Origin: Ferruginibacter sp050611725
GTDB lineage: Bacteria > Bacteroidota > Bacteroidia > Chitinophagales > Chitinophagaceae
Assembly (NCBI RefSeq): GCF_050611725.1
Contig: NZ_JBODJB010000001.1
Coordinates: 1,116,001 to 1,180,000 of the forward strand
Direction of reading: 5' to 3'
DNA length: 64,000 nt
Both the position numbers and the translations under genes were made by a program. A model generated the notes under the pieces. That model was not told the origin of the DNA. It saw only the letters and a list, made by a program, of their open reading frames with translations, and ran no database searches. Positions 52,212 through 61,624 of the stretch are shown in pieces (the first letter of the stretch is position 1; each line of letters opens with the position of its first letter).

Positions 52212-52455
52212 GACAGCATGAATATATTAGATTTGGAAAAAATACTTGCTTTTTAACAATAGCTATATTACCTTAGTAGTCAATCCCAAGAATACCTGTT
52301 CATCCGACCCTACCTAATACCTCTACAATTGTTCTTTTTATAGTGTTGCACTTGCGTAACATTTAGTTGGTACGTCAATATCCTTCCGAAACATACCGCA
52401 TTCGTCCATATCAGAAATGCCGAAACCCCTTTTTCGTTAACTACAAATTTAAGTT

Positions 52456-55400
52456 ATGAGAACTTTTTCCCTTACACGGACTCCCTTACACAAGAGTTAT
52501 TTAAAAAATCCGTGGTTATTGCCGTATTTTAAAAGCATACGAAATTCGATATTGCTTTTTTTGCTAACCTTTTTTTCTTTTAGTTCTTTTAGTCAGGGCA
52601 TAGCGCCTGTATTGACACCGACCGGTGGTTTTCATATAGATGGAAACTTAGTTGCCAATAGTCCTGCTGCCAATGTTGGTGACTGGGTTGCTGGTGCAGG
52701 TGGTACCGGTGGCTTCGTTATCAATAACGATGGGTCGGTTTTAAATTCAGCTACTACGTTCAATATTTTTGATCCGTATGATGATAAAACAAATGATGTC
52801 ATTTTTACGGAAGGTAGTAAGGGTTATATGAGTCCAGCCGAATGGTCATGGGTTGAAGGATCTCCACCAAATAAAAATGAGATCAACCGTGCATTATTAC
52901 ATATTGCCCAAGCTGCTAATGGTGATGTGTGGTTAATGATGGGAGGAGATAGGAGTGATGTAGAAGGAACGGCTTATATAGATTTTGAATTATTACAAAA
53001 TACTGTAACAAGAGCGCCGGGAGGTGGTTTTACTACAGCCGGTCCTCATGGAGGCAGAACAATAAATGATCTATTGATCACTATTGAATACAATAATGGC
53101 GGCGGTGTAAGTAGTATTATTTATTTTAGATGGTTACCGGATGGTAATAATAAATATTCTTATCATGAAATCACTCCGGGGCCGCTTGGGTTTGCTGTTA
53201 CAAATAACTTAGATGGCGTAAGTGTGCCTTTTTTGGCTTTTGGTAATCCTACTTACGACGGCCTTCAATTTGTTGAAGCTGGTGTTAATGTAAGTCAGGT
53301 GATTAACTTCCAAAATGAAGATCCTTGTATAGGCTTTAATGTAAAAACGGTTTTTATAAAAACAAAAGCATCCTCTTCACTATCAGCTGCTTTGAAAGAT
53401 CTGGTAGAACCAATACAGGTTGGTTTCAATATTAATGAAGCAACACTTGATGCTGTTGGACCTTTGTGTGCAAGTGGCGGAGCTGTTTCACTTTTGGGTA
53501 GCCCCGCCGGTGGTACATATAGCGGTGTCGGGGTTAGCGGAAATTCTTTCGATCCTTCAATTGCAGGCCCGGGAGATCACGTTGTTACATATACAAAACA
53601 ATTTAGTGAGCTATGTTCTAAACAGGCTCAGATCACAATACATGTAGATGCATCTTCAGTAGCCGGAACGGTTAACGGTGCTGCAACCGTGTGCTCAGGA
53701 TCTAACGGAGGCTCAGTGTCTGTAACCGGTAAAACGGGTAATGTGGTCCGATGGGAAATTATGTCGCAGGGTGGAAACTGGACAACCATTCCTAATGCTG
53801 CAGGTCTATCATCAATTAATTACAGTAATCTTACTACAACAACTTCTTACAGAGTAGTTGTAAAAAGCGGTGTATGTCCGGAAGCTACTTCAGCTCCTGC
53901 TACCATTACGGTAACGGCTCCATCTGTAGCGGGTGTAGTTGCCGGCGCTGCAACTGTATGTTCCGGATCGAATGGAGGGTCGGTTTCAGTAAGCGATAAA
54001 ACGGGTGATGTAGTTAGATGGGAAATGATGCCGCAAGGCGGTAGCTGGTCAACTGTTCCAAATTCCGCAGGACTTATATCTATTAATTATAGTAATCTCA
54101 CAGCAACGACATCATACAGAGTAGTTGTAAAAAATGGCGTATGCCCTGAAGCTACTTCTGCTCCTGCTGTAATTACAGTAAATGCAGCTTCAGTTGCAGG
54201 TACTGTTGGTGATGCAGCAACAGTTTGTACAGGTTCTAACGGTGGTTCAATATCTGTGACCGGTAAAGTAGGCGATGTGGTTAGATGGGAAATGATGCCG
54301 CAAGGTGGAAGTTGGTCAACGGTAACAAACTCGGCTGGTCTGACATCTATCAATTATAGTAATCTTACAATAACAACCTCGTACAGGGTAGTTGTAAAAA
54401 GCGGAGTATGTCCGGAAGCAACTTCAGCTCCGGTTACTATTACTGTAAATGCAGGTTCTGTTGCTGGTACAGTAGGTAACGCCGCAACAGTTTGTTCCGG
54501 TTCTAATGGTGGTTCAGTTTCTGTAACCGGTAAAGTAGGCGATGTGGTTAGATGGGAAATGATGCCGCAAGGTGGTAGCTGGTCAACTGTTCCTGGTTCA
54601 GCCGGATTGACTTCTATCAATTATAGCAATTTAACAATAACAACCTCATATAGAGTAGTAGTTAAGAGTGGTACTTGTCCTGAAGTGACTTCTGCTCCTG
54701 TTACAATAACAATCACTACTCCTACTGTAGCCGGTACCGTTAGTGGCGCCGCATCTGTATGCTCAGGATCAAATAGTGGTTCGGTATCTGTAAGTGGTCA
54801 GGTAGGTAGTATAGTTAAATGGCAGAGAATGCCGCAGGGAGGCAGCTGGACAGATATTGCTGGTTCAGCCGGTCTTACTTCTATCAGCTATAGCAATCTT
54901 GCAGTTACAACATCGTACAGAGTAGTAGTTAAAAACGGGGTTTGTCCTGAAGCTACTTCTGCTCCAGTTACAATTACTGTTACGCCTCCTGCTGTTGGCG
55001 GTAGTGTTACGGGAAGAACATTACAATGTGATAATAATACAGGAGGAACGTTAACGTTGACAGGTTATTCCGGAACAATAGTACGGTGGGAAAAATCTTC
55101 CAATAATGGTGCTACCTGGATTCCGATCGCTAATACAACCAATACACTTACGTATGGTTTACTGACTCAAAAAACCATATTCAGAGCAGTTGTACAACAA
55201 GGAGATTGCCCTATCGTTTATTCTAACCCACTAACGGTAGTGGTTATATCCTGCGGACCGGTTGGTAATCATTGCACCTATACCCAAGGATTCTATGGTA
55301 ATGTTGGTGGCTTAGGATGTAGCGGAGGTTTGGAAACAGGTAATGTGATGGAAGCTGCATTACCAAAAATGATCAAAGCATTTGATTATATCGGGCAAAC

Positions 55401-56340
55401 CAAATTTGTGTTTGGTCGTGCCGACATTGGAGGTGTATCAACAGACGATAGAGCTTTTACTTTGTTTAAAGAAGATGTAACGAATATGAATATCTTCAAA
55501 ATGTTGCCTGGTGGTGGTACAGCGGGTGCATTGGGTAGCAAGCCGGGAGGTACAACATATGGTGATACTTATGAAGGTTCAACTTATAGCGTTGCAAGTA
55601 CCTGGGATGGTGTTCCTATCTCACCAAACGGATCTACCAAAGGCAAGATCAGAAATGTATTGCTGGCACAAACCATTACTTTGTTCTTCAATATGAATAA
55701 TGGCACCAATCTTTCAGCATTCGCATTGCATGACACATTATATGTGCAAAATTTTGATTGCTTATCAGGTAATGCAATTGAAACAGCTCCGGTGCTGCAA
55801 TTTGGAATACCACATAATGTCATTACTTATTTGACTTATAACGGTGGTACTTATTCGAAAGATGTTGCCGGTTTATTCAAATTAGCTAACGACATTTTAG
55901 GAGGTGTAACCATTAGCGGCATAACCGCAGCTGATGTAAATAAAGCTGTTGATCAAATCAATAATGCATTTGATGGTTGTCGTTCAATGGTGGGTTTTTA
56001 TGATATACCTATTCCGCCAACACAAGTGAATGGAAGAACAATGCCTGTTACTTACAATAGCATGATAGATTCAAAATCAACATTGAAAGTTGCAGCGTAT
56101 CCTAATCCATACAGAGATCGTGTGAAGTTTACAGTGAGATCTGCTGTAGCGGGTAATGCTACTTTGGATGTCTATAATATGCTGGGACAAAAAGTTGCAA
56201 ATCTTTATAAAGGATATGTGTTTGCCGATAAATATTTGTACATCGATTACGAGGTATTACCAAGTAATAGAGAAAACCTGATTTATATTTTCAAAGTGGG
56301 AAACCAACAGATCAGCGGTAAATTAATAAATCCGCAATAA
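52456..56340 (+). CDS. Secreted Ig-repeat protein with T9SS type A sorting domain
   Basis: The 1294-residue protein has an unusually long N-terminal region (30 residues before the hydrophobic signal core NSILLFLLTFFSF, cleavage near Gln47) and a C-terminal sorting domain (about 1210-1294: AYPNPYRDRVKF, LDVYNMLGQKVANLY). Residues about 50-300 are a unique ligand-like domain; five ~89-residue Ig-like units (about 403-845, each with VCSGSNGGSVSVTG, VVRWEMMPQGGSW, INYSNL, TSYRVVVKSGVCPEATSAP) and a sixth diverged one follow. A ~300-residue C-terminal globular region contains MFFNMNNGTN-like segments. Surface adhesin or matrix role is inferred. Confidence 0.9.
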   Translation: MRTFSLTRTPLHKSYLKNPWLLPYFKSIRNSILLFLLTFFSFSSFSQGIAPVLTPTGGFHIDGNLVANSPAANVGDWVAGAGGTGGFVINNDGSVLNSATTFNIFDPYDDKTNDVIFTEGSKGYMSPAEWSWVEGSPPNKNEINRALLHIAQAANGDVWLMMGGDRSDVEGTAYIDFELLQNTVTRAPGGGFTTAGPHGGRTINDLLITIEYNNGGGVSSIIYFRWLPDGNNKYSYHEITPGPLGFAVTNNLDGVSVPFLAFGNPTYDGLQFVEAGVNVSQVINFQNEDPCIGFNVKTVFIKTKASSSLSAALKDLVEPIQVGFNINEATLDAVGPLCASGGAVSLLGSPAGGTYSGVGVSGNSFDPSIAGPGDHVVTYTKQFSELCSKQAQITIHVDASSVAGTVNGAATVCSGSNGGSVSVTGKTGNVVRWEIMSQGGNWTTIPNAAGLSSINYSNLTTTTSYRVVVKSGVCPEATSAPATITVTAPSVAGVVAGAATVCSGSNGGSVSVSDKTGDVVRWEMMPQGGSWSTVPNSAGLISINYSNLTATTSYRVVVKNGVCPEATSAPAVITVNAASVAGTVGDAATVCTGSNGGSISVTGKVGDVVRWEMMPQGGSWSTVTNSAGLTSINYSNLTITTSYRVVVKSGVCPEATSAPVTITVNAGSVAGTVGNAATVCSGSNGGSVSVTGKVGDVVRWEMMPQGGSWSTVPGSAGLTSINYSNLTITTSYRVVVKSGTCPEVTSAPVTITITTPTVAGTVSGAASVCSGSNSGSVSVSGQVGSIVKWQRMPQGGSWTDIAGSAGLTSISYSNLAVTTSYRVVVKNGVCPEATSAPVTITVTPPAVGGSVTGRTLQCDNNTGGTLTLTGYSGTIVRWEKSSNNGATWIPIANTTNTLTYGLLTQKTIFRAVVQQGDCPIVYSNPLTVVVISCGPVGNHCTYTQGFYGNVGGLGCSGGLETGNVMEAALPKMIKAFDYIGQTKFVFGRADIGGVSTDDRAFTLFKEDVTNMNIFKMLPGGGTAGALGSKPGGTTYGDTYEGSTYSVASTWDGVPISPNGSTKGKIRNVLLAQTITLFFNMNNGTNLSAFALHDTLYVQNFDCLSGNAIETAPVLQFGIPHNVITYLTYNGGTYSKDVAGLFKLANDILGGVTISGITAADVNKAVDQINNAFDGCRSMVGFYDIPIPPTQVNGRTMPVTYNSMIDSKSTLKVAAYPNPYRDRVKFTVRSAVAGNATLDVYNMLGQKVANLYKGYVFADKYLYIDYEVLPSNRENLIYIFKVGNQQISGKLINPQ
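53660..55250 (+). repeat. Five 267-bp Ig-like coding repeats plus a diverged sixth
   Basis: Units start near 53660, 53926, 54193, 54459 and 54728, each encoding an ~89-residue domain. Units 2 to 4 share long identical protein stretches, pointing to recent expansion; the sixth (from about 54990) keeps only the pattern. Confidence 0.85.
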
Positions 56341-56361
56341 TAAAGTGTTTCATCGCTTTAT

Positions 56362-56398
56362 AAAGGTTGTTTCATATTATTTGAAACAACCTTTTTTA
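56362..56398. terminator. Bidirectional terminator of the Ig-repeat gene and the ABC ATPase gene
   Basis: AAAGGTTGTTTCA and TGAAACAACCTTT form a 13-bp stem over 7 nt with A and T flanks, between the convergent stops at 56340 and 56396. Confidence 0.92.
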
Positions 56399-57010
56399 TT
56401 GTTTATAATTTGAGATATTGATCACTTCGTCACAAAAGTCATACTCGTGTTTATCATTACTGCTAATGATAACGAGTTTGTCTGTTGTGTAATTGTCGAT
56501 TAAAGATCGATAGAGCGATATACCTTCCGCATCTAAGTTTGTGGTGGGTTCATCTAAAAGAAGAATAGGTGCTTTAGTAAAGAAAGCCTGCGCCAGTTTT
56601 AATCGTTGTTTCATGCCGCTACTGAAATAGCGTATTTGTTTGTTGGCGGCATGCTTTAACCCGATAATCTCAAGAATTGCTATTTCGTTCAAACTTAATT
56701 GTTTAAAGCTATGGTGGAATTTTAAAAATTCAACAGCCGTCATTTCTTCAATGAGTTCAAGATAAGGAGCAGCAATAGACACGTAATTGTATTCTTCAGC
56801 AGTTGCTATTATTTTGCCGTTGAGCGAATATTGAATTTTACCCTGATTGTATGAAACCGCTCCGCTGATGACTTGCAATAAAGTCGATTTTCCGGAACCA
56901 TTAGGGCCTGTGATCGCATACTTTTTGCCGAGATCAAATTGAAGATTGATTTGCCTGAAGATCCATTCTCTGTTAAAGCGTTTGCCTGTATTGGTAAGTT
57001 GTATTTGCAT
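56396..57010 (-). CDS. ABC transporter ATP-binding protein
   Basis: The 204-residue ATPase has Walker A GPNGSGKST, signature FSSGMKQR and Walker B ILLLDEPTTNLD. It is short, as in two-component exporters of the CcmA class. No permease gene is adjacent; the gene sits 25 bases downstream of lpxA in the same direction. A role near lipid A or envelope biogenesis is suggested only by this neighbour. Confidence 0.9.
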   Translation of the reverse strand: MQIQLTNTGKRFNREWIFRQINLQFDLGKKYAITGPNGSGKSTLLQVISGAVSYNQGKIQYSLNGKIIATAEEYNYVSIAAPYLELIEEMTAVEFLKFHHSFKQLSLNEIAILEIIGLKHAANKQIRYFSSGMKQRLKLAQAFFTKAPILLLDEPTTNLDAEGISLYRSLIDNYTTDKLVIISSNDKHEYDFCDEVINISNYKQ

Positions 57011-57035
57011 CTGTCAGCGATAATGAATTTTAAAA

Positions 57036-57833
57036 CTATTCATCATCTAAACTACCTTTTGTGAATTTTTTGATGATGCCTCTGCCGCTTTCACGAATAA
57101 AAGTTACAATTTCATCTCTTTCGTCGGTTGCAGTAATTTCTTCTTCGATGAAATTAAGGGCCTGAGATGTATTCATACCCTTGTTGAAGATGATTCTGTA
57201 TATATCCAATATCTGGTTGATACTGTCCAAAGAAAATCCACGACGTTTCAGTCCGATAGAATTTACGCCGGCATAACTTAATGGCGTACGACCGGCTTTT
57301 ATATAAGGTGGTACATCTTTACTCACCAACGATCCCCCACTGATAAAAGTGTGTTGGCCGATTGCAACAAACTGGTGTATGGCACACATGCCGCCAATGA
57401 TAGCAAAATCGCCAACTACAACATGGCCTGCAACTTGTGTATTGTTACTCATGATACAGTTGTTGCCGATCAAACAATCGTGAGCTATATGGCTATAAGC
57501 CATGATCAAACAATTGTTCCCAACTTTCGTTGTCCACCTGTCTTTACTACCACGATTAATGGTTACAAATTCACGTATAGTTGTATTGTCACCAATTTCA
57601 ACAGTAGTACTTTCTCCGTCAAACTTAAGGTCTTGTGGAATAGCGGCTATAACAGCACCCGGAAATATTCTGCAATTTTTACCGATTCTTGCACCCTCCA
57701 TAATGGTAACATTACTGCCGATCCAAGTGCCTTCACCAATTTCTACATTTTGATGAATTACACTGAACGGATCAACTTTTACATTGGGGGCAAGTTTAGC
57801 GTTCGGGTGAATGTACGTGTGTGGGTGAATCAT
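57036..57833 (-). CDS. lpxA: UDP-N-acetylglucosamine acyltransferase
   Basis: The 265-residue enzyme catalyses the first step of lipid A synthesis, transferring a hydroxyacyl chain to UDP-GlcNAc. Many hexapeptide repeats form the left-handed beta-helix (for example IGEGTWIGSNVTIMEG and IGNNCIMSNNTQVAG); the catalytic His lies in YSHIAHDC, and the acyl-length region GLKRRGFS and C-terminal helical domain are typical. The usual partners lpxC/fabZ and lpxD are outside the window. The ABC ATPase gene follows. Confidence 0.96.
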   Translation of the reverse strand: MIHPHTYIHPNAKLAPNVKVDPFSVIHQNVEIGEGTWIGSNVTIMEGARIGKNCRIFPGAVIAAIPQDLKFDGESTTVEIGDNTTIREFVTINRGSKDRWTTKVGNNCLIMAYSHIAHDCLIGNNCIMSNNTQVAGHVVVGDFAIIGGMCAIHQFVAIGQHTFISGGSLVSKDVPPYIKAGRTPLSYAGVNSIGLKRRGFSLDSINQILDIYRIIFNKGMNTSQALNFIEEEITATDERDEIVTFIRESGRGIIKKFTKGSLDDE

Positions 57834-57968
57834 TTATACCAGGTTAAATTTTATTGCATCTGCAAAAATAGGCGAATCTCTTTATTAGAATCAATGTTTT
57901 ATATAAAAGTCAAATAAGTTGGATGAGTTGCTGCATTTGAGGATATTTTTTTTGATAAAAGGCTTGTC

Positions 57969-58625
57969 TTACTCAACCATTATCTTTTTTGCCGCTTCGG
58001 CACTTAAATACACTTCTTTTTTGCCTTTCAGTTCTACCAGCAATGATTTGTCGAAATCCTGCACTTCTTTTACTGTAATATGATCTGCCAATGCAATGCC
58101 TTGTTTGTCCAAATATTTTAAAAAAGAAGCCGTATTGTCTCCAACCTTTACCACTTTTACTTTTTTCCCGATGGCAGTTTCTGAAAGTAGCCTGCTTTTA
58201 ATAACGGGCATTTTCCCTTTTTTATCAGGAATTGGGTCGCCATGAGGATCAAAACCCGGGTTGCCTAAAAAGGTTGCCAGCTCATCGAGTAATTTGTCAG
58301 ATTGTATATGTTCCAATTGTTCAGCTACTTCATGCACTTCATCCCAGGTAAAATTCAAGTGATCTACAAGAAAGGTTTCCCAGAGCCTGTGCTTACGTAT
58401 AACTTTTACGGCTGCCATCCAGCCATCCTTTGTAAGCTTTGCTCCATTGGTACGATTGTATTCAATCAGTTTTTTTTCATCCAGCTTTCTGAGCATTTCG
58501 GTAACAGAGGCAGGGTTAATAGCCAGACTTTCAGCTATTAATTGATTACCGACCCTGTTTTCTGATTGGTAGGTGGCTGAAAAAATAGCTTTGAGGTAAT
58601 TTTCTTCTGTAACTGATATGTTCAT
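57969..58625 (-). CDS. DtxR/MntR-family metal-dependent transcriptional regulator
   Basis: The 218-residue regulator has an N-terminal winged helix (TEENYLKAIFSATYQ, LAINPASVTEMLRKLDEKKLIEYN), the metal-binding and dimer region (HRLWETFLVDHL, WDEVHEVAEQLEHIQSD, GNPGFDPHGDPIP) and a C-terminal FeoA/SH3-like domain (IGKKVKVVKVGDNTASFLKYL). It senses Fe(II) or Mn(II). I start at ATG 58625; the longer frame to 58670 crosses a TATTTTTG -7 box. It is divergent from the diheme/Rieske/porin operon, whose promoter carries a DtxR-type palindrome. Confidence 0.93.
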   Translation of the reverse strand: MNISVTEENYLKAIFSATYQSENRVGNQLIAESLAINPASVTEMLRKLDEKKLIEYNRTNGAKLTKDGWMAAVKVIRKHRLWETFLVDHLNFTWDEVHEVAEQLEHIQSDKLLDELATFLGNPGFDPHGDPIPDKKGKMPVIKSRLLSETAIGKKVKVVKVGDNTASFLKYLDKQGIALADHITVKEVQDFDKSLLVELKGKKEVYLSAEAAKKIMVE

Positions 58626-58705
58626 ACTTACCGCAAAAATAACCTTCTTAGCGTAAGTAAAACACATCATAGCTAATTTTTTATATAATATTATCCTAAT
58701 AAATT

Positions 58706-58725
58706 AAATTTGGGTACCCTAAATT
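58706..58725. promoter_or_regulatory. DtxR-type operator overlapping the -33 box
   Basis: AAATTTGGGTACCCTAAATT is a 20-bp palindrome with 8 of 10 positions paired around GGGTACCC, resembling the TTAGGxxxxCCTAA style of DtxR-family sites. It covers the -33 TTTG at 58709-58712, so binding would block the plus-strand promoter. Confidence 0.6.
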
Positions 58726-58739
58726 ATTGAGTATATTTG
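58709..58739 (+). promoter_or_regulatory. Promoter of the diheme-Rieske-porin operon
   Basis: TTTG (58709-58712), a 19-bp spacer and TATATTTG (58732-58739) match the Bacteroidota consensus exactly. The ATG is 22 bases downstream. Confidence 0.8.
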
Positions 58740-58761
58740 CCGGGTACAAATTTTGGCATAC

Positions 58762-59955
58762 ATGAAGAAGAGTTTTTTTGTCATTGCATGTATTGCAGCA
58801 GTGGTAATTGTTTCCTGTTCAAAATTGGAACCCGGAACTCCTGCTGATGATACATTGCTGGATGGTCCAGTTGATGGTTTAACAACTGCACAGTCGGCAC
58901 AATTCCTTTCAGGAGATATTGCATTCAATGATGAGGTTTTTACAAAAGAAACAGGGCTTGGTTCTATATTCGTAGCAACCAGTTGTGGCAGTTGCCATGC
59001 CGGCGATGGTAAAGGGCACCCTTTTACAACACTGATCAGATTCGGACAAGTTGATAGTACAGGTAACAAGTTTTTACATTTAGGTGGGCCACAGTTGCAG
59101 AATAGGTCTTTACCGGGCTTTGTGCCTGAGCAAATTCCTGCAGGAGCCACTTCATCAAGGTTTATGCCGCCGGCCAATACAGGGTTAGGTTTTATAGAAC
59201 TGGTGTCTGATGCCGATATCATTGCAATGAGTGATCCGAACGATTTGAACGGAGATGGGATAAAAGGAGTGCCGAACTGGAATGAATTGCCGGCATTCAT
59301 AACACCCGGGCCTGATGCAGCAACAAGAAACGGAAAATATATTTGCCGTTTTGGTAAGAAAGCGAGTGCCTTCAATTTGTTGCACCAAACTGTGAATGCA
59401 TACAATCAGGATATAGGTATCACTTCTTCTTTTTCTCCAAAAGATGTTTACTCCGGTTTGGATGTTGATCCTGAGGTTGCTAACAAAACAGTGCATGATG
59501 TGGTGTTTTATCTGCAAACACTGAAAGCGCCAATTCAACGAAATCAAAATGATGCAGATGTAATTGCAGGTAAACAGCTTTTTATCAGCAGTAATTGTTC
59601 AGGCTGTCATAAAACTGAATTAAAAACAGGCTATTCGCCGATTGCTGCCTTGAGTAATAAAACATTTGCGCCTTATACCGATCTGCTGGTGCATGATATG
59701 GGCCCTGGTTTGGATGATGGTTATACAGAAGGTACAGCCAAAACAAGTGAGTGGAGAACCCCGCCATTGTGGGGTTTGGGTCTTTCACCAAATTCGCAGG
59801 GAGGGCAATATTTTTTAATGCACGATGGCAGAGCAAAATCTATTGAAGAAGCCATTCAGTTGCATGGTGGAGAAGCAACCAATTCTAAAAATAGTTTTAA
59901 CGCACTTACAGAACTTGAAAAACAGCAATTGATCAAATTTTTAAAAAGTTTATAA
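58762..59955 (+). CDS. Di-heme oxidoreductase family (DUF1111) lipoprotein
   Basis: The 397-residue protein has a lipobox IVSC (Cys19) and two c-type heme sites, CGSCH at 75-79 and CSGCH at about 281-285, with the DUF1111 pattern DLNGDGIKGVPNW and the closing EKQQLIKFLKSL. It is related to bacterial CCP/MauG diheme proteins and is often annotated as thiol oxidoreductase or putative peroxidase. ATG 58762 is preferred over the TTG at 58753. It is first in a tight operon: its stop overlaps the Rieske gene start by one base. Confidence 0.92.
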   Translation: MKKSFFVIACIAAVVIVSCSKLEPGTPADDTLLDGPVDGLTTAQSAQFLSGDIAFNDEVFTKETGLGSIFVATSCGSCHAGDGKGHPFTTLIRFGQVDSTGNKFLHLGGPQLQNRSLPGFVPEQIPAGATSSRFMPPANTGLGFIELVSDADIIAMSDPNDLNGDGIKGVPNWNELPAFITPGPDAATRNGKYICRFGKKASAFNLLHQTVNAYNQDIGITSSFSPKDVYSGLDVDPEVANKTVHDVVFYLQTLKAPIQRNQNDADVIAGKQLFISSNCSGCHKTELKTGYSPIAALSNKTFAPYTDLLVHDMGPGLDDGYTEGTAKTSEWRTPPLWGLGLSPNSQGGQYFLMHDGRAKSIEEAIQLHGGEATNSKNSFNALTELEKQQLIKFLKSL

Positions 59956-60395
59956 TGGACAGAAGAAAATTTATTAAAACTGGTTGTATCAGTTGTATCA
60001 GCGGCGGATTGATATTGGGTATGCTGGAAAGTTGTAGCAGTACAAAAATTGCCAATGCAAAAATTTTAGGTTCTGATATGATCGTACCATTAACCGATTT
60101 TGAAATAAGAAAAGGAAATAAAAAGGAATTCAAAAAATATCTTGTCGTGCAAAATGAAATATTGCAGTATCCTATTTGCGTTTATCGTTTTGATGAAAAT
60201 AACTACGAAGCCTTGTTGATGAAATGCACACACCAGGGAGCAGAGCTGCAGGTATTTGGAGATAAGCTGCAATGCCCTGCACATGGCAGCGAATTCAATA
60301 ATCATGGTTTGGCTGAAACAGGCCCGGCCAATACAGCATTGAGAACATTCCCCATCACTATTGTAGATAATCAATTAAAAATATCTTTGAAATGA
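59955..60395 (+). CDS. Tat-type Rieske [2Fe-2S] protein
   Basis: The 146-residue protein opens with a twin-arginine-like DRRKFIK and a hydrophobic helix, followed by a LESCSS lipobox-like site. The cluster ligands are Cys91 and His93 (CTHQGAEL) and Cys107 and His110 (CPAHGSEF). The two extra cysteines that form the disulfide in high-potential cytochrome bc1 Rieske proteins are absent (Ala96 and Ala109 in their place), as in dioxygenase-type or low-potential Rieske centres. The protein likely passes electrons in the periplasm to or from the diheme partner. The stop overlaps the porin start by 4 bases. Confidence 0.92.
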   Translation: MDRRKFIKTGCISCISGGLILGMLESCSSTKIANAKILGSDMIVPLTDFEIRKGNKKEFKKYLVVQNEILQYPICVYRFDENNYEALLMKCTHQGAELQVFGDKLQCPAHGSEFNNHGLAETGPANTALRTFPITIVDNQLKISLK

Positions 60396-61621
60396 GATTG
60401 AACATATTTGCATTTATTCTTTTTACCCTTGTTGGTTTTTCTTCGCAGGCTCAGATAGATCCTACACTTTTAAGAAGAGCACCTAAAGACACATCCAAGC
60501 CTTTAATGAATATGGATGCCATGTATAACCGACCGGCTTTACAGGTAGGCAAACTGCCTGTTTCTTTGGGCGGTTATGTAGAAACGAATTGGCAACATTT
60601 GGGTACAGATGGTATTTCTGAAGGGCATCAATTTCAATTCAGGAGATTGACACTTTTTGTATCATCAACCATTACTAAAAGAATTAAATTTTTATCGGAG
60701 ATAGAATTCGAACCTGCTGAAAAAGAAATTGCTGTTGAATTTGCAGCGGTGGACGTAGAGTTTCATCCTTTGTTGAATTTAAGAGGAGGGATGATCGTTA
60801 ATCCGATCGGCGCATTCAATCAAAATCACGATGGCCCTAAATGGGAATTTATAGATAGGCCAATTGCTGCTACACAAATGCTGCCGGCTACCTGGAGCAA
60901 TGCTGGCTTTGGTTTATATGGAAAGTACTATAAAAAGAACTGGATGTTTGGCTATGAATTGTATGCAACAAGTGGTTTTGATAATTCCATCATTGAAAAC
61001 AATCTCAATAAAACATATTTACCGGCAGCTAAGAACAACGCAGAACGTTTTGAAGAATCTGCCAGCGGTGAACCTTTACTAACGGGTAAGCTTGCCCTAA
61101 GAAATACAAAAGTCGGAGAGATCGGGTTATCGTATATGGGTGGTATTTATAATAAATGGAAAGATGATGGACTGATCATAGACACAAAAAGAAGATGCGA
61201 TGTATTGGCTGTTGATCTCAATACAACCATTAAAAAAACAAATACAACTATTATTGGTGAATGGGCATGGATCTTCGTTGATGTGCCATCAACCTATTCG
61301 CAACAATTCGGTAATAAGCAGCGTGGTGGTTTTATAGATATAGTGCAACCGCTTATTAAAAAAAGAATGTTGGGATGGAATGATGCAGTATTGAATCTTT
61401 CCTGCAGAGCAGAATATGTAGATTGGAATGTTGGAAAATTTAAAGAAACCGATACCAATATTGCAGATGAGCTATGGAGTATAATGCCTGCCGTTAGTTT
61501 CAGGCCCGGATCGCAAACAGTATTTCGGATAAACTATCGTTTTCAAAAACAAAATGACCTGCTGGGAAATCCTGCAGCAAAGACTGCAGGATTTAGTTTT
61601 GGAATTGCTACCTATTTTTAA
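60392..61621 (+). CDS. Porin of the phosphate-selective OprO/OprP type
   Basis: The 409-residue protein has a signal peptide (1-20, ending SSQAQ) and a barrel with HQFQFRRLTLFVSSTITKRIKF, FNQNHDGPKW, NWMFGYELYATSG and a terminal aromatic strand FSFGIATYF, in the style of OprO/OprP-like porins. The substrate is unknown; the DUF1111-Rieske-porin order suggests the three act on one substrate. The gene ends 3 bases before a convergent gene. Confidence 0.85.
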   Translation: MRLNIFAFILFTLVGFSSQAQIDPTLLRRAPKDTSKPLMNMDAMYNRPALQVGKLPVSLGGYVETNWQHLGTDGISEGHQFQFRRLTLFVSSTITKRIKFLSEIEFEPAEKEIAVEFAAVDVEFHPLLNLRGGMIVNPIGAFNQNHDGPKWEFIDRPIAATQMLPATWSNAGFGLYGKYYKKNWMFGYELYATSGFDNSIIENNLNKTYLPAAKNNAERFEESASGEPLLTGKLALRNTKVGEIGLSYMGGIYNKWKDDGLIIDTKRRCDVLAVDLNTTIKKTNTTIIGEWAWIFVDVPSTYSQQFGNKQRGGFIDIVQPLIKKRMLGWNDAVLNLSCRAEYVDWNVGKFKETDTNIADELWSIMPAVSFRPGSQTVFRINYRFQKQNDLLGNPAAKTAGFSFGIATYF

Positions 61622-61624
61622 TGC

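Noticed and set aside
58753..58761. TTG start for the diheme lipoprotein
   Set aside because: The ATG at 58762 gives a proper lipoprotein signal; the TTG adds three residues without benefit.
59185..59547. 120-residue antisense frame in the diheme gene, and a 228-residue one from 58719 to 59405
   Set aside because: They lie wholly opposite a well-supported gene with heme motifs and have no features of their own.
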